59,748 nucleotides of DNA from QWOP01 sp003669605 (GTDB lineage Bacteria; Planctomycetota; Planctomycetia; Pirellulales; UBA1268): the NCBI GenBank assembly GCA_947481985.1, contig CANKIK010000011.1:1-59748 (forward strand), read 5' to 3'. The translations under genes and the position numbers were made by a program. Under the pieces are notes generated by a model. That model was not told the DNA's origin. It worked only from the letters and a program-made list of their open reading frames with translations, and made no database searches. Positions 8,533 to 18,002 of this stretch are shown one piece after another; positions within the stretch are counted from its first letter, which is position 1; every line of letters begins with the position of its first letter.

Positions 8533-9060
8533 GTGAGTGAAGGACGGGGAAAGTGGCTGGCTGTCGCCTCTGCGACACGCCGTGCAAGATCGGTCGCCAT
8601 GACTGTCGTGATGGTCATGACTGTCATGAGTGTCATGCCTGCCATGACCGGCTGCGGTGGCGGGGTGAAGAAGCCGAAGGTCTATCCGGCCACCGGAACG
8701 GTGACTCTCGGGGGGAAGCCGCTCGCGGATGCCACGGTCAGTTTTGTGCCCAGCGTCGGTGCCCCCAGTGATGGCCGCAGCGATGCCGCTGGCAAGTTTA
8801 CGATCATGACCAATGGCAAGCCTGGCGCGGCCCTGGGGCAAAACAAGGTGACGGTGAGCAAGTTCAGCGGCGCGGCCCCGACGATGCCCGCGGCCCCGAC
8901 GCCGGACGACATGAAAAAGATGTACGAAAAGAAGAAGAAGGGGGACCGGGAGAAGGGGGACGTGCCGGAGAAGTACGGCCGCCCCGACACCAGCGGACTC
9001 TCGGCCGAAGTGACCACAGATGGATCGAAGAATGTGTATACCTTCGAGCTTCAAGACTGA
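8533..9060 (+). CDS. Small lipoprotein with transthyretin-like (carboxypeptidase regulatory-like) domain
   Basis: 175 residues. A Met-rich signal peptide ends in a lipobox (PAMTGC), so the mature protein should be lipid-anchored. The mature part (VYPATGTVTLGGKPLADATVSFVPS...SDAAGKFTI) is typical of short planctomycete proteins with a single transthyretin-like beta-sandwich. A charged stretch (MKKMYEKKKKGDREKGD) sits near the C-terminus. Start is GTG 8533 with GGGAG upstream; GTG 8488 would put extra residues before the signal peptide. Such proteins frequently lie next to DUF1559 genes, as here. Function unknown. Confidence 0.85.
   Translation: MSEGRGKWLAVASATRRARSVAMTVVMVMTVMSVMPAMTGCGGGVKKPKVYPATGTVTLGGKPLADATVSFVPSVGAPSDGRSDAAGKFTIMTNGKPGAALGQNKVTVSKFSGAAPTMPAAPTPDDMKKMYEKKKKGDREKGDVPEKYGRPDTSGLSAEVTTDGSKNVYTFELQD
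8598..8651 (+). repeat. Six 9-bp CATGAC-type units within the signal-peptide coding region
   Basis: Consecutive units CATGACTGT, CGTGATGGT, CATGACTGT, CATGAGTGT, CATGCCTGC and CATGACCGG follow without gaps. They encode the Met-rich hydrophobic core of the lipoprotein signal peptide. Because the period is nine, unit gain or loss would lengthen or shorten that core without a frameshift. Confidence 0.8.
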
Positions 9061-9098
9061 CACGGACTGACAGAAATTGTCGGACTGACAGGGATTCT
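9055..9098 (+). repeat. GACTGACA repeats spanning a stop codon
   Basis: GACTGACA occurs at 9055, 9065 and 9083; the last two belong to two 18-bp near-identical units (9063-9080 and 9081-9098). The TGA stop of the preceding lipoprotein gene (9058-9060) lies in the first copy. Confidence 0.7.
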
Positions 9099-9147
9099 GG
9101 TCCGTGGAGACACGGCTTGTCTGCGATGGTGTGGGGCTCTGGGGCTC

Positions 9148-10533
9148 ATGGGCGAGGCACGACCGATCGGCTCCCGATACCGCCGCAACGTGCTCGTCGG
9201 CCTCCTCGCGGGGCTGCTGGTGGTGGCGGCGGTGTGGGGGAGTTCTTTCCGGGATGCCGCCGACCTGGCGGCGATCGAGGCGGCGATCGCGGACCACGAC
9301 TGGCCGCGGGCGGAGTCGCTCCTTGGTGCCGCTCCTCCATCCGATCCGCCGCCTACCGACTCTCGGCAGCGCCAGGCGGCCGCACAGCGGCAGTTTCTCC
9401 TCGGACGCGTCGCCCGCCGACAGCGACGGTTTTCAGAGGCCGAGCGGTGCTTCGACGCCGCGGAGCAACTTGGCTTGAGCAGCCGCGATATCAACCGCCA
9501 ACGGCTTCTCCAGCGGGCTCAGTCGGGCGAGGTGATGGCCGTCGAGGACGAGATCGGGCGGATGCTCGCCGAGGGGGGAGACGACACCTTTGCGGAGGAT
9601 TGCTACGAAGCGCTCGCCGAGGGGTTTATCACGGCCTATCGGATGCCCGACGCGCAGCGCTGCCTGGACTACTGGTCGCAGTGGCAGCCCCGAAACCCCC
9701 TTCCCTCCTACTGGAAGGGGATGATCGAAACCCGCTACGAACGGCCAGTCTTCGCTCTGGAGCACTTTGCATCCGCCCTCGCTCTCAATCCCCGCTTCTA
9801 CGATGCCCGCATCCGGCTGGCCAAACTGGAACTCGACACCGCGCGGATCGACGACGCCCAGCGGCATTTCGGGGAGTGTCTCACGGATCGTCCCGATGAC
9901 CCGGCGGCGACGATCGGCCTGGCCGATTGCCTGCTTCGTGCCGGCGACTTCGCCGCGGCGCGGTCGCTGTACCACGACGCGCTGGCGACCGATCTGAGCG
10001 GCGAACAGGCCTCGGGGGCGCTTGTGGAACTTGGACAGATGGCGCTCGAGGAGGGGGATGTCGGCCGGGCCGCGGCGCTTTTGAGCCAGGCAGTGGCCGT
10101 CGATCCACGCGGCACCCGGGCGCGGCTGATGCTCGCCGGAGCACTGTTGCGGGCCGGTGACGAGGAGGGGGCCACGCGGCAGCGGGAGATTGCCAATCGA
10201 TTCGCCGAAAAACAGCGGCGCTTGGCCGTCATCACCCACGACGCCCTCGGCAAACCAGACGATCCCGATCTCCGTGCTGAGGTGGGTGCGATCCTCATCG
10301 ACGAGGGATTTGTCGCGGAGGGATTGCAGTGGGTGGAAATGGCACTGGGCATCGATCCCGATCACCATCCGTCGCATCGGGTGCTGGCCGACTATTACAC
10401 TGCCCTTGGTGAAGGGGAGCGGGCGGCGCACCACCTGGCGCTGGCAAAGGGCGCCCCGCGACCGGGACCAGTCGCCGCGCCGCGGGCAGCAGCGGAGATC
10501 CCCGGAGGAGCGAAGGACGGGCCGACGCCATGA
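9148..10533 (+). CDS. Membrane-anchored TPR protein (first gene of a TPR / CRTAC1 / TPR operon)
   Basis: 461 residues. One N-terminal membrane helix (about 14-31) is followed by helical TPR-like repeats through most of the protein, for example ARIRLAKLELDTARIDDAQRHF, the IGLADCLLRAGDFAAARSLY region and ALVELGQMALEEGDVGRAAALLSQAV. TPR arrays mediate protein-protein contacts. The stop overlaps the ATG of the next gene (ATGA at 10530-10533), indicating translational coupling with the CRTAC1 lipoprotein. Most of the protein should be outside the cytoplasm. Function unknown. Confidence 0.85.
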   Translation: MGEARPIGSRYRRNVLVGLLAGLLVVAAVWGSSFRDAADLAAIEAAIADHDWPRAESLLGAAPPSDPPPTDSRQRQAAAQRQFLLGRVARRQRRFSEAERCFDAAEQLGLSSRDINRQRLLQRAQSGEVMAVEDEIGRMLAEGGDDTFAEDCYEALAEGFITAYRMPDAQRCLDYWSQWQPRNPLPSYWKGMIETRYERPVFALEHFASALALNPRFYDARIRLAKLELDTARIDDAQRHFGECLTDRPDDPAATIGLADCLLRAGDFAAARSLYHDALATDLSGEQASGALVELGQMALEEGDVGRAAALLSQAVAVDPRGTRARLMLAGALLRAGDEEGATRQREIANRFAEKQRRLAVITHDALGKPDDPDLRAEVGAILIDEGFVAEGLQWVEMALGIDPDHHPSHRVLADYYTALGEGERAAHHLALAKGAPRPGPVAAPRAAAEIPGGAKDGPTP

Positions 10534-12326
10534 TCACTCTGCCGCCGCTTTGCGCCACCACCAGCCGCCGCGCCGGGAGGTGGGCGCTGGTCCTGTTGGT
10601 GGTCATCCTCGCCCTCGCTCAAGCGTCGGGATGCAGCCGTCGACAGGCACTTCCGCTGCCATCGGCCGGCAGGACAGACCCGCCGCGGCGTGACTCCGTC
10701 CGGCCCGAAGTCGCCATTCACTTTGAGGAGCGGGCCGCCGCACTCGGCGTTTACTCTCTCTACCGAAACGGGGGCGAGGCGGAGCAGTGCACGATCCTTG
10801 AGTCGCTCGGCGGCGGGGTGGGGTGGTTCGATTTTGACCGCGACGGATGGCTCGACCTCGTGGCCACTGGTGGCGGGGAGATCACGCCGCCGGCAACGAT
10901 CACGGGGCTGCCCTGTACGGTGTTTCGCAACCTCGGCGGGAAGGGTTTTTCAGCGGCGGCCACCGAGTCGGGGATCAGCGATTCCGGGCTCTATTCCCAC
11001 GGAGTGGCAGTCGGTGACCACGACAGCGATGGCTTCCCCGATCTGATCGTGACCGGATACGGAGTTCCCCGGTTCTGGAAAAACATGGGGGACGGAACCT
11101 TCGTCCCCGCACCATCCCCCAGTGGCGACGATGATCGCTGGAGTTCGAGCGCCGGATGGGCTGATCTCAACGGGGATGGCGTCCTCGACTTGTACCTTGC
11201 CCGGTATGTCGACTGGTCGTTCGACAATCACCCCGTCTGCGGCCCTTCCTCCGCCGTCCGCGATATTTGCCCGCCGCGATCTTTTAGCGGCCTGCCCGAT
11301 TCGGTCTATCTCGGCAACGGCGACGGCACCTTCACAGATGCCGCGGCCGATGTGGGGCTGCGGAGCGATGGCAAGGGGCTGGGAGTGCTGTTAGCCGACG
11401 TCGATCTCGATGGTGATGTCGATGTCTACGTCGCCAACGACACCACCGACAATTTCCTCTACATCAACGATGGCCATGGCCATCTCGAGGAGAGCGGGCT
11501 TGTCAGCGGCACCGCCATCGACGATCAAGGGGTGCCCAACGGGAGCATGGGAATCGACCTTTGTGACTTCAACCGCGATGGGCAACCCGATCTATGGGTG
11601 ACGAATTTCGAGCGGGAATGGTTTGCCCTCTACAGGAACGAGGGGAGGGGCAATTTCCTCCACGTCAGCCGCCGCTACGGCATCACCGACATCGGCGGCT
11701 TGTTTGTGGGATTCGGAACAGCGTGTGATGATTTCAATGCTGACGGATGGGTCGATATCGTGGTCACCGACGGCCACGTGGTCAAGTATCCAGATGCCTC
11801 GCCGCTCCTCCAGGAACCGCTCTACCTCGCCTTCGACGGCGATCGGTTTCGGCGGGGAACTCCCCCGTCCGGGAGTTACTTCGCCCAGCCGCACATGGGT
11901 CGGGGGCTTGCCAGCGGCGATTTCGACGGCGACGGCGATCTTGATCTGGCAATTTCACACGTCGGCGAACCGTTGGCGGTGCTCGAAAACACCTTCCCGC
12001 AGTCTGGTCGGTCGCTGCTGGTGCACTTGGTGGGCACGGTCTCCAACCGCGATGCGGTGGGGGCCCGGCTGGAGATCCTCGCCGCCACCGGGCCAGCTCC
12101 CGCCCTGCAGGTCACCGGCGGTGGGAGCTACCTCTCGCACAGCGACCGGAAGGTGCATCTGGTCTTGGCAAAAGAGGAGAACGCGGGCGGCGGAGGATCG
12201 TCCCCGGTGCGCCTGCGTGTCCGCTGGCCTTCCGGGATCGTTCAGGATGTGGCGATTCCCGGGAATCGCACCGCGCTGACGGTTGTCGAGACCGCGCCGG
12301 GCTCATCGTCGGAGGGTCCGCGGTGA
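10530..12326 (+). CDS. CRTAC1-family lipoprotein (FG-GAP repeats plus ASPIC/UnbV domain)
   Basis: 598 residues. A lipoprotein signal ends in QASGC. FG-GAP/VCBS repeats with acidic calcium-type loops follow (DFDRDGWLD, DHDSDGFPD, DLNGDGVLD, DVDLDGDVD, DFNRDGQPD, DFNADGWVD, DFDGDGDLD), predicting a beta-propeller. The C-terminal 110 residues form an ASPIC/UnbV domain (VSNRDAVGARLEI...GGGSYLSHSDRKVHL...RVRWPSGIVQ). CRTAC1-like proteins are common in planctomycetes and usually of unknown function. It sits between two TPR genes, overlapping both stop/start pairs by 4 or 1 bases, so the three products probably work together at the cell envelope. Confidence 0.9.
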   Translation: MITLPPLCATTSRRAGRWALVLLVVILALAQASGCSRRQALPLPSAGRTDPPRRDSVRPEVAIHFEERAAALGVYSLYRNGGEAEQCTILESLGGGVGWFDFDRDGWLDLVATGGGEITPPATITGLPCTVFRNLGGKGFSAAATESGISDSGLYSHGVAVGDHDSDGFPDLIVTGYGVPRFWKNMGDGTFVPAPSPSGDDDRWSSSAGWADLNGDGVLDLYLARYVDWSFDNHPVCGPSSAVRDICPPRSFSGLPDSVYLGNGDGTFTDAAADVGLRSDGKGLGVLLADVDLDGDVDVYVANDTTDNFLYINDGHGHLEESGLVSGTAIDDQGVPNGSMGIDLCDFNRDGQPDLWVTNFEREWFALYRNEGRGNFLHVSRRYGITDIGGLFVGFGTACDDFNADGWVDIVVTDGHVVKYPDASPLLQEPLYLAFDGDRFRRGTPPSGSYFAQPHMGRGLASGDFDGDGDLDLAISHVGEPLAVLENTFPQSGRSLLVHLVGTVSNRDAVGARLEILAATGPAPALQVTGGGSYLSHSDRKVHLVLAKEENAGGGGSSPVRLRVRWPSGIVQDVAIPGNRTALTVVETAPGSSSEGPR

Positions 12327-13528
12327 TGGCCTGGAGCAGATTGGCAAGGGGCGCGACGGCGGCTGTGTGTTTCCTCCTCGCGGCAGGCGGAATGGCGGTA
12401 CTGACACTGCGTGGCTGCCATCGGGAGGGGGCGGTTGATCCGGCGTTGCTGGTTGCCCAAGGATGGGAGGCGGTCGATCGTCAGGATGCGGTGGCCGCGC
12501 GGGAGACGGTGCGGAGGCTGCGCGCCCGAGGGGCCGAGGATCTGGCATCGGTCCTTCAGGCGCGGCTTTTGGTGGCCCGCGGATTCTTCCGTCCGGCGAT
12601 CGACATCCTCGCCGGGCTCGGTGCCACCGGTGAAGCACGGACCGACACCGAACTCGATCGCCTCGGGCATCTGGTGCGGGGGGAGGCGGCCTACCGGCTG
12701 CAGATGTATCCCGTAGCGGAGCAGGAATTCAGACGGGTGCTCGCCGTGGCCCCCGATTCCCCCGACGCCCATCGGCTTCTGGCGGCGATGTACTACGACG
12801 CCGGCGTGATTCCGGCGGCGATCGAGCATCTCCAGCAGACCGCCAGGCTTGCGCCTTCCGATCCCCGGCCGCTGCGACTGCTGGGACTGATCCACAACGA
12901 CTACGAGCGGTATGAGGAGGCAGTGGGGTTTTACGAGCAATCCCTGGAGCGGTCGCCGGAGCAGGTGGACCGTGACGAGGTGCTCACCGAGCTAGCGGCT
13001 TGCCAGGTGAAGCTCCGCCGCCATCGTGATGCCCTGGTGACGCTCGGCAAACTCCCGACAGGAAACGTGGCCGATGTCCTCCGCGCGGAGTGCCATCTCG
13101 CCATCGGCGACCGCGGTGTGGCGGAGGGGATCATGGCTGGCGTGCTGCGATCCTCACCGGATGACCTCGGCGCGCTCTTGGTCGATGGAGCGATCCGGTT
13201 GGAGGATGGCGACGCTGGCGGCGCCGTCGAGCCGCTCTCCCGGGCCGTCGCTCTTCATCCACGCGACTATCTGGCACATCTCAAACTCGCCCAGGCGTAT
13301 GCCGGGTGCGGACGGGACGTCGAGGCCAACGCCGAGCGAACTGAGGCGGAACGGCTCCGCGGCCTCCGTCGCGAATTCGCTGATCTCCATCAGGAGGCCT
13401 GGAACGCACCCGGTGACGCTTTGGTGCGGCGGAAACTGGCAGGCCTCGCTGCGCAACTCGGCCGGCCCGACCTGGAACAGGTCTGGCTCGATGCCGCGGC
13501 CGCCGTTGTCCCCGGCAGCAACCCATGA
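12326..13528 (+). CDS. TPR protein with N-terminal membrane anchor (third gene of the operon)
   Basis: 400 residues. A hydrophobic N-terminal segment (about 9-28) with LTLRGC could be a membrane anchor or weak lipoprotein signal. TPR-like helices follow, such as EQEFRRVLAVAPDSPDAHRL, EHLQQTARLAPSDPRPLRLL and EAVGFYEQSLERSPEQ. ATG 12326 shares its first base with the TGA of the CRTAC1 gene; GTG 12323 is a possible alternative start. The stop codon lies at the first unit of a 9-bp repeat array. Confidence 0.85.
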   Translation: MAWSRLARGATAAVCFLLAAGGMAVLTLRGCHREGAVDPALLVAQGWEAVDRQDAVAARETVRRLRARGAEDLASVLQARLLVARGFFRPAIDILAGLGATGEARTDTELDRLGHLVRGEAAYRLQMYPVAEQEFRRVLAVAPDSPDAHRLLAAMYYDAGVIPAAIEHLQQTARLAPSDPRPLRLLGLIHNDYERYEEAVGFYEQSLERSPEQVDRDEVLTELAACQVKLRRHRDALVTLGKLPTGNVADVLRAECHLAIGDRGVAEGIMAGVLRSSPDDLGALLVDGAIRLEDGDAGGAVEPLSRAVALHPRDYLAHLKLAQAYAGCGRDVEANAERTEAERLRGLRREFADLHQEAWNAPGDALVRRKLAGLAAQLGRPDLEQVWLDAAAAVVPGSNP

Positions 13529-13568
13529 CAAACATGACGAACACGACAAACACGACAAACATGGGGAA
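13524..13568 (+). repeat. Five 9-bp CATGACAAA-type units spanning a stop codon
   Basis: Units CATGACAAA, CATGACGAA, CACGACAAA, CACGACAAA and CATGGGGAA run head to tail. The TGA stop (13526-13528) of the TPR gene is inside the first unit. The unit resembles the array at 8598-8651 in length and CATGAC core. Confidence 0.8.
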
Positions 13569-13667
13569 TTCAGTCGCCGCTGCGCCGCCCGCTGCCTTCC
13601 TGACTCGGTCGATCGCGGACTCAGTCGATCGCTGACTCCAGGGAATCACCCCTGCACGGCGGTGCGG

Positions 13668-16600
13668 TCAGGCGTCGGCAAAGCGGACCACCAGTTCCCC
13701 CGCCTCCACCGGAGTGCCCGGGCTGACGAGCACCTCGGCGATCTTCCCGTCCCGTTCGGCGTAGACGGTGGTCTCCATCTTCATCGCCTCCAGGCTGAGG
13801 AGTTTTTGACCGCGGGAGACGGTGTCGCCAGATTGCACCGCCACCGTGACGATCAGCCCGGGCATCGGTGAACCGACCTCTCGGGAGTCCCCGATCACGG
13901 CCTTGGGACGCCGCTGCACCAGAGCCTCCAGGCTGCGGTCGGCGACCGAGACACTGCGCGGCTGGCCGTTGAGTTCAAAGAACACCGTCCGTGTGCCGTC
14001 GATATGGGGCTCGCCCACCGTCAGCAGGCGGATGACAAGCGTCTTGCCCGGCTCGATGTCGACAGGGAGTTCCTCCCCCGGCTTCGGCCCCTCCAGGAAG
14101 GCCGGCGTAGGGAGCACGCTGACGTCGCCGTGCCGTGCCCGGTGCTGGGCGAAATCCTGGAAGACGCGCGGATAGAGGAGCCAGGAGAGTACGTCCTGAC
14201 GGCCGGGAGGATGGCCAAGCAGTTCCCCGACCTTCTTCTCCGCCGCAGTGAAGTCGGCCGGCGGCATCGATTCACCGGGGCGCCCGGTGACCAAGTCGCC
14301 GGGACGGACGACACGTTTGACGACGGCGGCCGGGAATCCCCCGGGAGGCTGTCCCATCCGCCCGGAGAGCAGATCGACGACCGATTCCGGAAACGCCATC
14401 TCCCGCGAATCGGAGAGCAGTTCGGAAGCCTGCATTCCGTTGGTGACCAGGAGCAGCGCGAGGTCGCCGACTGCTTTGCTGGTGGGGGTCACTTTGACGA
14501 TGTCGCCGAGGAGTTGATTGACATCGGCGTACGTCCGGCACACATCCTCCCAACGGTCGGCTAGCCCCAGCGCCTTGGCCTGTTCGAGGAGATTGGTGAA
14601 TTGTCCGCCGGGCATCTCGTGGAGGTAGAGATCGGCGTCGGGGGCCTTCATGCCGCACTCGAAGGCCGTGTAGTGCTCCCGGACGGCCGACCAGTAGCGG
14701 GCCAGGTGCCGCAGCGGCTCCGGATCGAGTCCGGTGTCGAGGGGCGTGTTGCGAACCGCCTCCACCAAGGCGTTGAGATTCGGCTGGCTGGTGAGGCCCG
14801 CCAGCGGCGCCATCGCCGCATCGACGATGCTCACCCCATTCTCGGCAGCCTTCAGTTCGCTTGCCAGTGCCGCAGCGGAGGTGTCGTGGGTGTGGAAGTG
14901 GATGGGGATGCCGATCGACTCGCGGAGCGCCTTGACGAGTGTGGCCGCGGCATACGGCTTGCACAGGCCGGCCATGTCTTTGACTGCCAGCATGTGGGCG
15001 CCGTGCTTTTCGAGTTGCTTGGCGAGGTCGACGTAGTACGCCAGCGAGTATTTGCTCCGCCGGGGATCAAGGACGTCGCCGGTGTAGCAGATGGCGGCCT
15101 CGCAGATCCCGCCCGCTTCGAGCACGGCGTCCATCGCCACCCGCATATTTGGCACCCAGTTGAGCGGGTCAAAGACACGGAAGAGGTCGATGCCGGCGGC
15201 CGCCGATTCTTTTACGAATGCCTGGACGACGTTGTCGGGGTAGTTGGTGTATCCCACCGCGTTGCTGGCCCGCAGCAGCATCTGGAAGAGGATGTTGGGG
15301 ATCCGTTCGCGGAGCCGTGCCAGGCGGTTCCAGGGGCATTCCTTGAGAAACCGCATCGATGTGTCGAATGTCGCCCCGCCCCACATCTCCAGCGAGAACA
15401 GCCCCGGAGCCAGCCGGGCGTAGGCATCGGCGATGGCCAGCATGTCGAAGGACCGCATCCGCGTCGCCAGCAGCGACTGATGGGCGTCGCGCATCGTGGT
15501 GTCGGTGACGAGCAATTGCTTCTGCTGGCCCACCCAGGCGGCGAATTTTTCCGGGCCGAGTTCGAGGAACCTCGTCCGCGTGCCGGGCGGCGGCGTCGAG
15601 AGTGGGTCGAATACCGGCTGGGGGGCCGGCGTGCGGCGTGCCGCTGTGGGCCTTCCTTTGACGAGCGGATTGCCGTTGACGAGCGTGTCGGCGAGGTATT
15701 CAAGGACACGGGTCGCCCGGTCGCGGCGGATCGGAAAATCGAACAGCCCCGGGGTCTCGTCGATAAACCGGGTGGTGCAGCGGCCAGCGAGAAAGTCGGG
15801 ATGGGTGACGAGGTTGACCAGGAACGGAATGTTCGTCTTCACGCCCCGGACGCGGAATTCCTGCAGGCAGCGCTCGATGTGGCCCGCGGCCTCTTCCAGC
15901 GACAGCCCGCGGGCGGTGACCTTGACGAGGAGGGAATCGAAGTAGGGGGTGACCACGGCGCCAGAGAAGGCGGTGCCGGCATCGAGGCGGATGCCCATGC
16001 CACTGGCGGAGCGGTAGGCGGTCATCCGGCCGTAGTCGGGCAGGAAACGGTTCTCCGGGTCCTCGGTGGTGACCCGGCACTGGATCGCCGTTCCCATCGA
16101 GCCAATCTTCGATTGCTCGCCGAGTCCGATCTGCGGATCACCCAGCCGGTAGCCCTCCGCCACGCGGAGTTGCCGGCGGACGATGTCGATGCCGGTGATC
16201 TCTTCGGTGACGGTGTGCTCTACCTGAATGCGAGGATTAACCTCGATAAAGTAGAAGCGACCGGTGTCGGCATCGACGAGAAACTCAACGGTGCCGGCGT
16301 TCTCGTAGCGGGCGAGCCTGCCGATCGCCAGAGCGGCCTCGCAGATCGCTTGCCGCATGCCAGGGTCGAGGTTGGGGGCGGGAGCAACCTCCACCACCTT
16401 CTGATGGCGTCGCTGCACGGAGCAGTCGCGTTCGAAAAGATGAACCAGCCCGCCGTGCATATCGCCGAGGAGTTGCACCTCGATGTGGCGGGCCCGCTGG
16501 ATGAACTTCTCCACAAACACCTTGGCGGAGCCGAAGGCGGTCTGGCTCTCGCGCTGGGCGCTCTCCAGTGCCACTGCCAACTCGTTCTCGCCATGGACGA

Positions 16601-17120
16601 CGCGCATGCCCCTGCCGCCGCCGCCATGGGCCGCCTTGAGGATCACCGGCCAGCCGAGCTCCTTGGCAATCTTCAGGGCGTCGGCTTGGCTGGTGACCGG
16701 TTGGGAACTGCCAGCCAGGATCGGCACGCCGGCGCGCTTGGCCAGATCGCGGGCGGCGGTCTTGTCGCCGAGCGTCTCCAGCAGTTCGATCCGGGGGCCG
16801 ACGAAAGTGATGCCAGCCTCGGCGCAGGCCGAAGCGAATGCCGGGTTTTCGGAGAGGAATCCATAGCCGGGGTGGATGGCATCGACGCCGTGGGCCTTGG
16901 CGAGGGCAACAATCGCCCCGATGTCGAGATAAGAGCGGATCGGTTCGCCGGGGCGGCCCACCAGATACGACTCGTCAGCCTTGAATCGATGGAGGGCGAA
17001 CCGGTCCTCATGGGCGTAGATCGCGACCGTGCGGATCCCCAGTTCATGCGCCGAGCGGAAGACGCGGATGGCGATCTCGCTGCGGTTGGCGACCATCAAC
17101 TTGGTGATCGGGCGGACCAT
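13668..17120 (-). CDS. pyc: Pyruvate carboxylase, single-chain
   Basis: 1150 residues, the standard size of the single-chain enzyme that carboxylates pyruvate to oxaloacetate using biotin, ATP and bicarbonate. Order: biotin carboxylase (from MVRPITKLMVANRSEIAIRVF, with GGGGRGMR ATP loop and EVNPRIQVEHTVTEE), carboxyltransferase (LLVTDTTMRDAHQS at about 535-545, then FSLEMWGGATFDT), PYC/OADA central domain, and C-terminal biotinyl domain with biotin site EAMKMET (Lys1114). ATG 17120 matches the family start; upstream codons do not. It is anaplerotic. The gene ends facing the TPR operon and is followed upstream by tsaB on the same strand. Confidence 0.97.
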   Translation of the reverse strand: MVRPITKLMVANRSEIAIRVFRSAHELGIRTVAIYAHEDRFALHRFKADESYLVGRPGEPIRSYLDIGAIVALAKAHGVDAIHPGYGFLSENPAFASACAEAGITFVGPRIELLETLGDKTAARDLAKRAGVPILAGSSQPVTSQADALKIAKELGWPVILKAAHGGGGRGMRVVHGENELAVALESAQRESQTAFGSAKVFVEKFIQRARHIEVQLLGDMHGGLVHLFERDCSVQRRHQKVVEVAPAPNLDPGMRQAICEAALAIGRLARYENAGTVEFLVDADTGRFYFIEVNPRIQVEHTVTEEITGIDIVRRQLRVAEGYRLGDPQIGLGEQSKIGSMGTAIQCRVTTEDPENRFLPDYGRMTAYRSASGMGIRLDAGTAFSGAVVTPYFDSLLVKVTARGLSLEEAAGHIERCLQEFRVRGVKTNIPFLVNLVTHPDFLAGRCTTRFIDETPGLFDFPIRRDRATRVLEYLADTLVNGNPLVKGRPTAARRTPAPQPVFDPLSTPPPGTRTRFLELGPEKFAAWVGQQKQLLVTDTTMRDAHQSLLATRMRSFDMLAIADAYARLAPGLFSLEMWGGATFDTSMRFLKECPWNRLARLRERIPNILFQMLLRASNAVGYTNYPDNVVQAFVKESAAAGIDLFRVFDPLNWVPNMRVAMDAVLEAGGICEAAICYTGDVLDPRRSKYSLAYYVDLAKQLEKHGAHMLAVKDMAGLCKPYAAATLVKALRESIGIPIHFHTHDTSAAALASELKAAENGVSIVDAAMAPLAGLTSQPNLNALVEAVRNTPLDTGLDPEPLRHLARYWSAVREHYTAFECGMKAPDADLYLHEMPGGQFTNLLEQAKALGLADRWEDVCRTYADVNQLLGDIVKVTPTSKAVGDLALLLVTNGMQASELLSDSREMAFPESVVDLLSGRMGQPPGGFPAAVVKRVVRPGDLVTGRPGESMPPADFTAAEKKVGELLGHPPGRQDVLSWLLYPRVFQDFAQHRARHGDVSVLPTPAFLEGPKPGEELPVDIEPGKTLVIRLLTVGEPHIDGTRTVFFELNGQPRSVSVADRSLEALVQRRPKAVIGDSREVGSPMPGLIVTVAVQSGDTVSRGQKLLSLEAMKMETTVYAERDGKIAEVLVSPGTPVEAGELVVRFADA

Positions 17121-17181
17121 GGAGCGTTTCCTGCGTGAGAAGAGAGACCCAAAAAACCCTGAATCTACGTCCTGCGGAGCG

Positions 17182-17874
17182 TCATCGGGAAGTGCGGGGG
17201 GCGTTTTCCTCGGCATAACTTGGCCTCGCGTACTCCGGCTGCAACCCCTCGGGCCGGACGGTGTGACCTGCGGTGGCGAGCAGCCGGGCCAGGACCGCCA
17301 CCCCGCCAGCCGTTGGACTCCACTGTTCCTGGGGGAGGACGACGAGGTCAGAGCGGCTGGCGAGGCTCTCGTTTCGCCCTTCCACCAGCAGGGCCGGGCC
17401 CCCCACCCGGGCGCCCGGCGGGAGGGACGCAATCCACGCCGATCCCGGCATCAGTCCGGCATCCTCCCGAACCCATCCGGCTACAGCGGCAGGGTGAGGC
17501 CTGAGGACCGCAGCCACGACATCCCCCCGTCCGGCGTCAAAAGCGAGGTGGAGGGGCGAGGTGCCCCCCGCGGCCAGAGCAATGGTGTCGAAACCGGACA
17601 CGCCCACCAACGCCGCACCGCAGGCCCAGGCGATCGCTTTGGCGGTCGAGACCCCAACCCGCAGGCCGGTGAACGAACCGGGACCATGGATCACCGCCAT
17701 CAATTCGGCCGCCGCCACCGGCCAGCCAAGGCTTAAGGAAGCCTCGGCGAGGGCCGCGGCAATCCGTCTGGCGTGGGCCTTGGCCGGGGCCATCGGCACC
17801 TCCACGATCCGTTCCCCATCGGCTGCGGCGACCGAGCCGGAAGAGAGGCTTGAGTCGATGGCAAGGATTCTCAT
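17182..17874 (-). CDS. tsaB: tRNA threonylcarbamoyladenosine biosynthesis protein TsaB
   Basis: 230 residues, the usual TsaB length. It starts MRILAIDSSLSSGSVAA and contains the family motif HGPGSFTGLRVGVSTAKAIA and a LAFDAGRGDVVAAVL region. TsaB is the inactive TsaD-like partner that, with TsaD and TsaE, installs t6A37 on ANN-decoding tRNAs. It lies 61 bp upstream of pyc on the same strand. TsaD and TsaE genes are not in the window. Confidence 0.93.
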   Translation of the reverse strand: MRILAIDSSLSSGSVAAADGERIVEVPMAPAKAHARRIAAALAEASLSLGWPVAAAELMAVIHGPGSFTGLRVGVSTAKAIAWACGAALVGVSGFDTIALAAGGTSPLHLAFDAGRGDVVAAVLRPHPAAVAGWVREDAGLMPGSAWIASLPPGARVGGPALLVEGRNESLASRSDLVVLPQEQWSPTAGGVAVLARLLATAGHTVRPEGLQPEYARPSYAEENAPRTSR

Positions 17875-18002
17875 GCAGCACCTCCGAGAGACGTCGCTTG
17901 ACCCTGGTTTGCAAGGCCCGTAGGCTCGTTTTCCGCAGCGCCGTCGCTCCTGTCGCTCATGAACTGCTCATGATCGGTGACGCGATGGCCTGCATCGACG
18001 GA

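Noticed and set aside
7600..9297. 565-codon minus-strand frame across the DUF1559 and lipoprotein genes
   Set aside because: It crosses two recognisable plus-strand genes and their terminator hairpin and shows no protein motifs.
14601..17138. 845-codon plus-strand frame opposite pyruvate carboxylase
   Set aside because: The minus strand carries an unambiguous full-length pyruvate carboxylase; the opposite frame is an antisense shadow.
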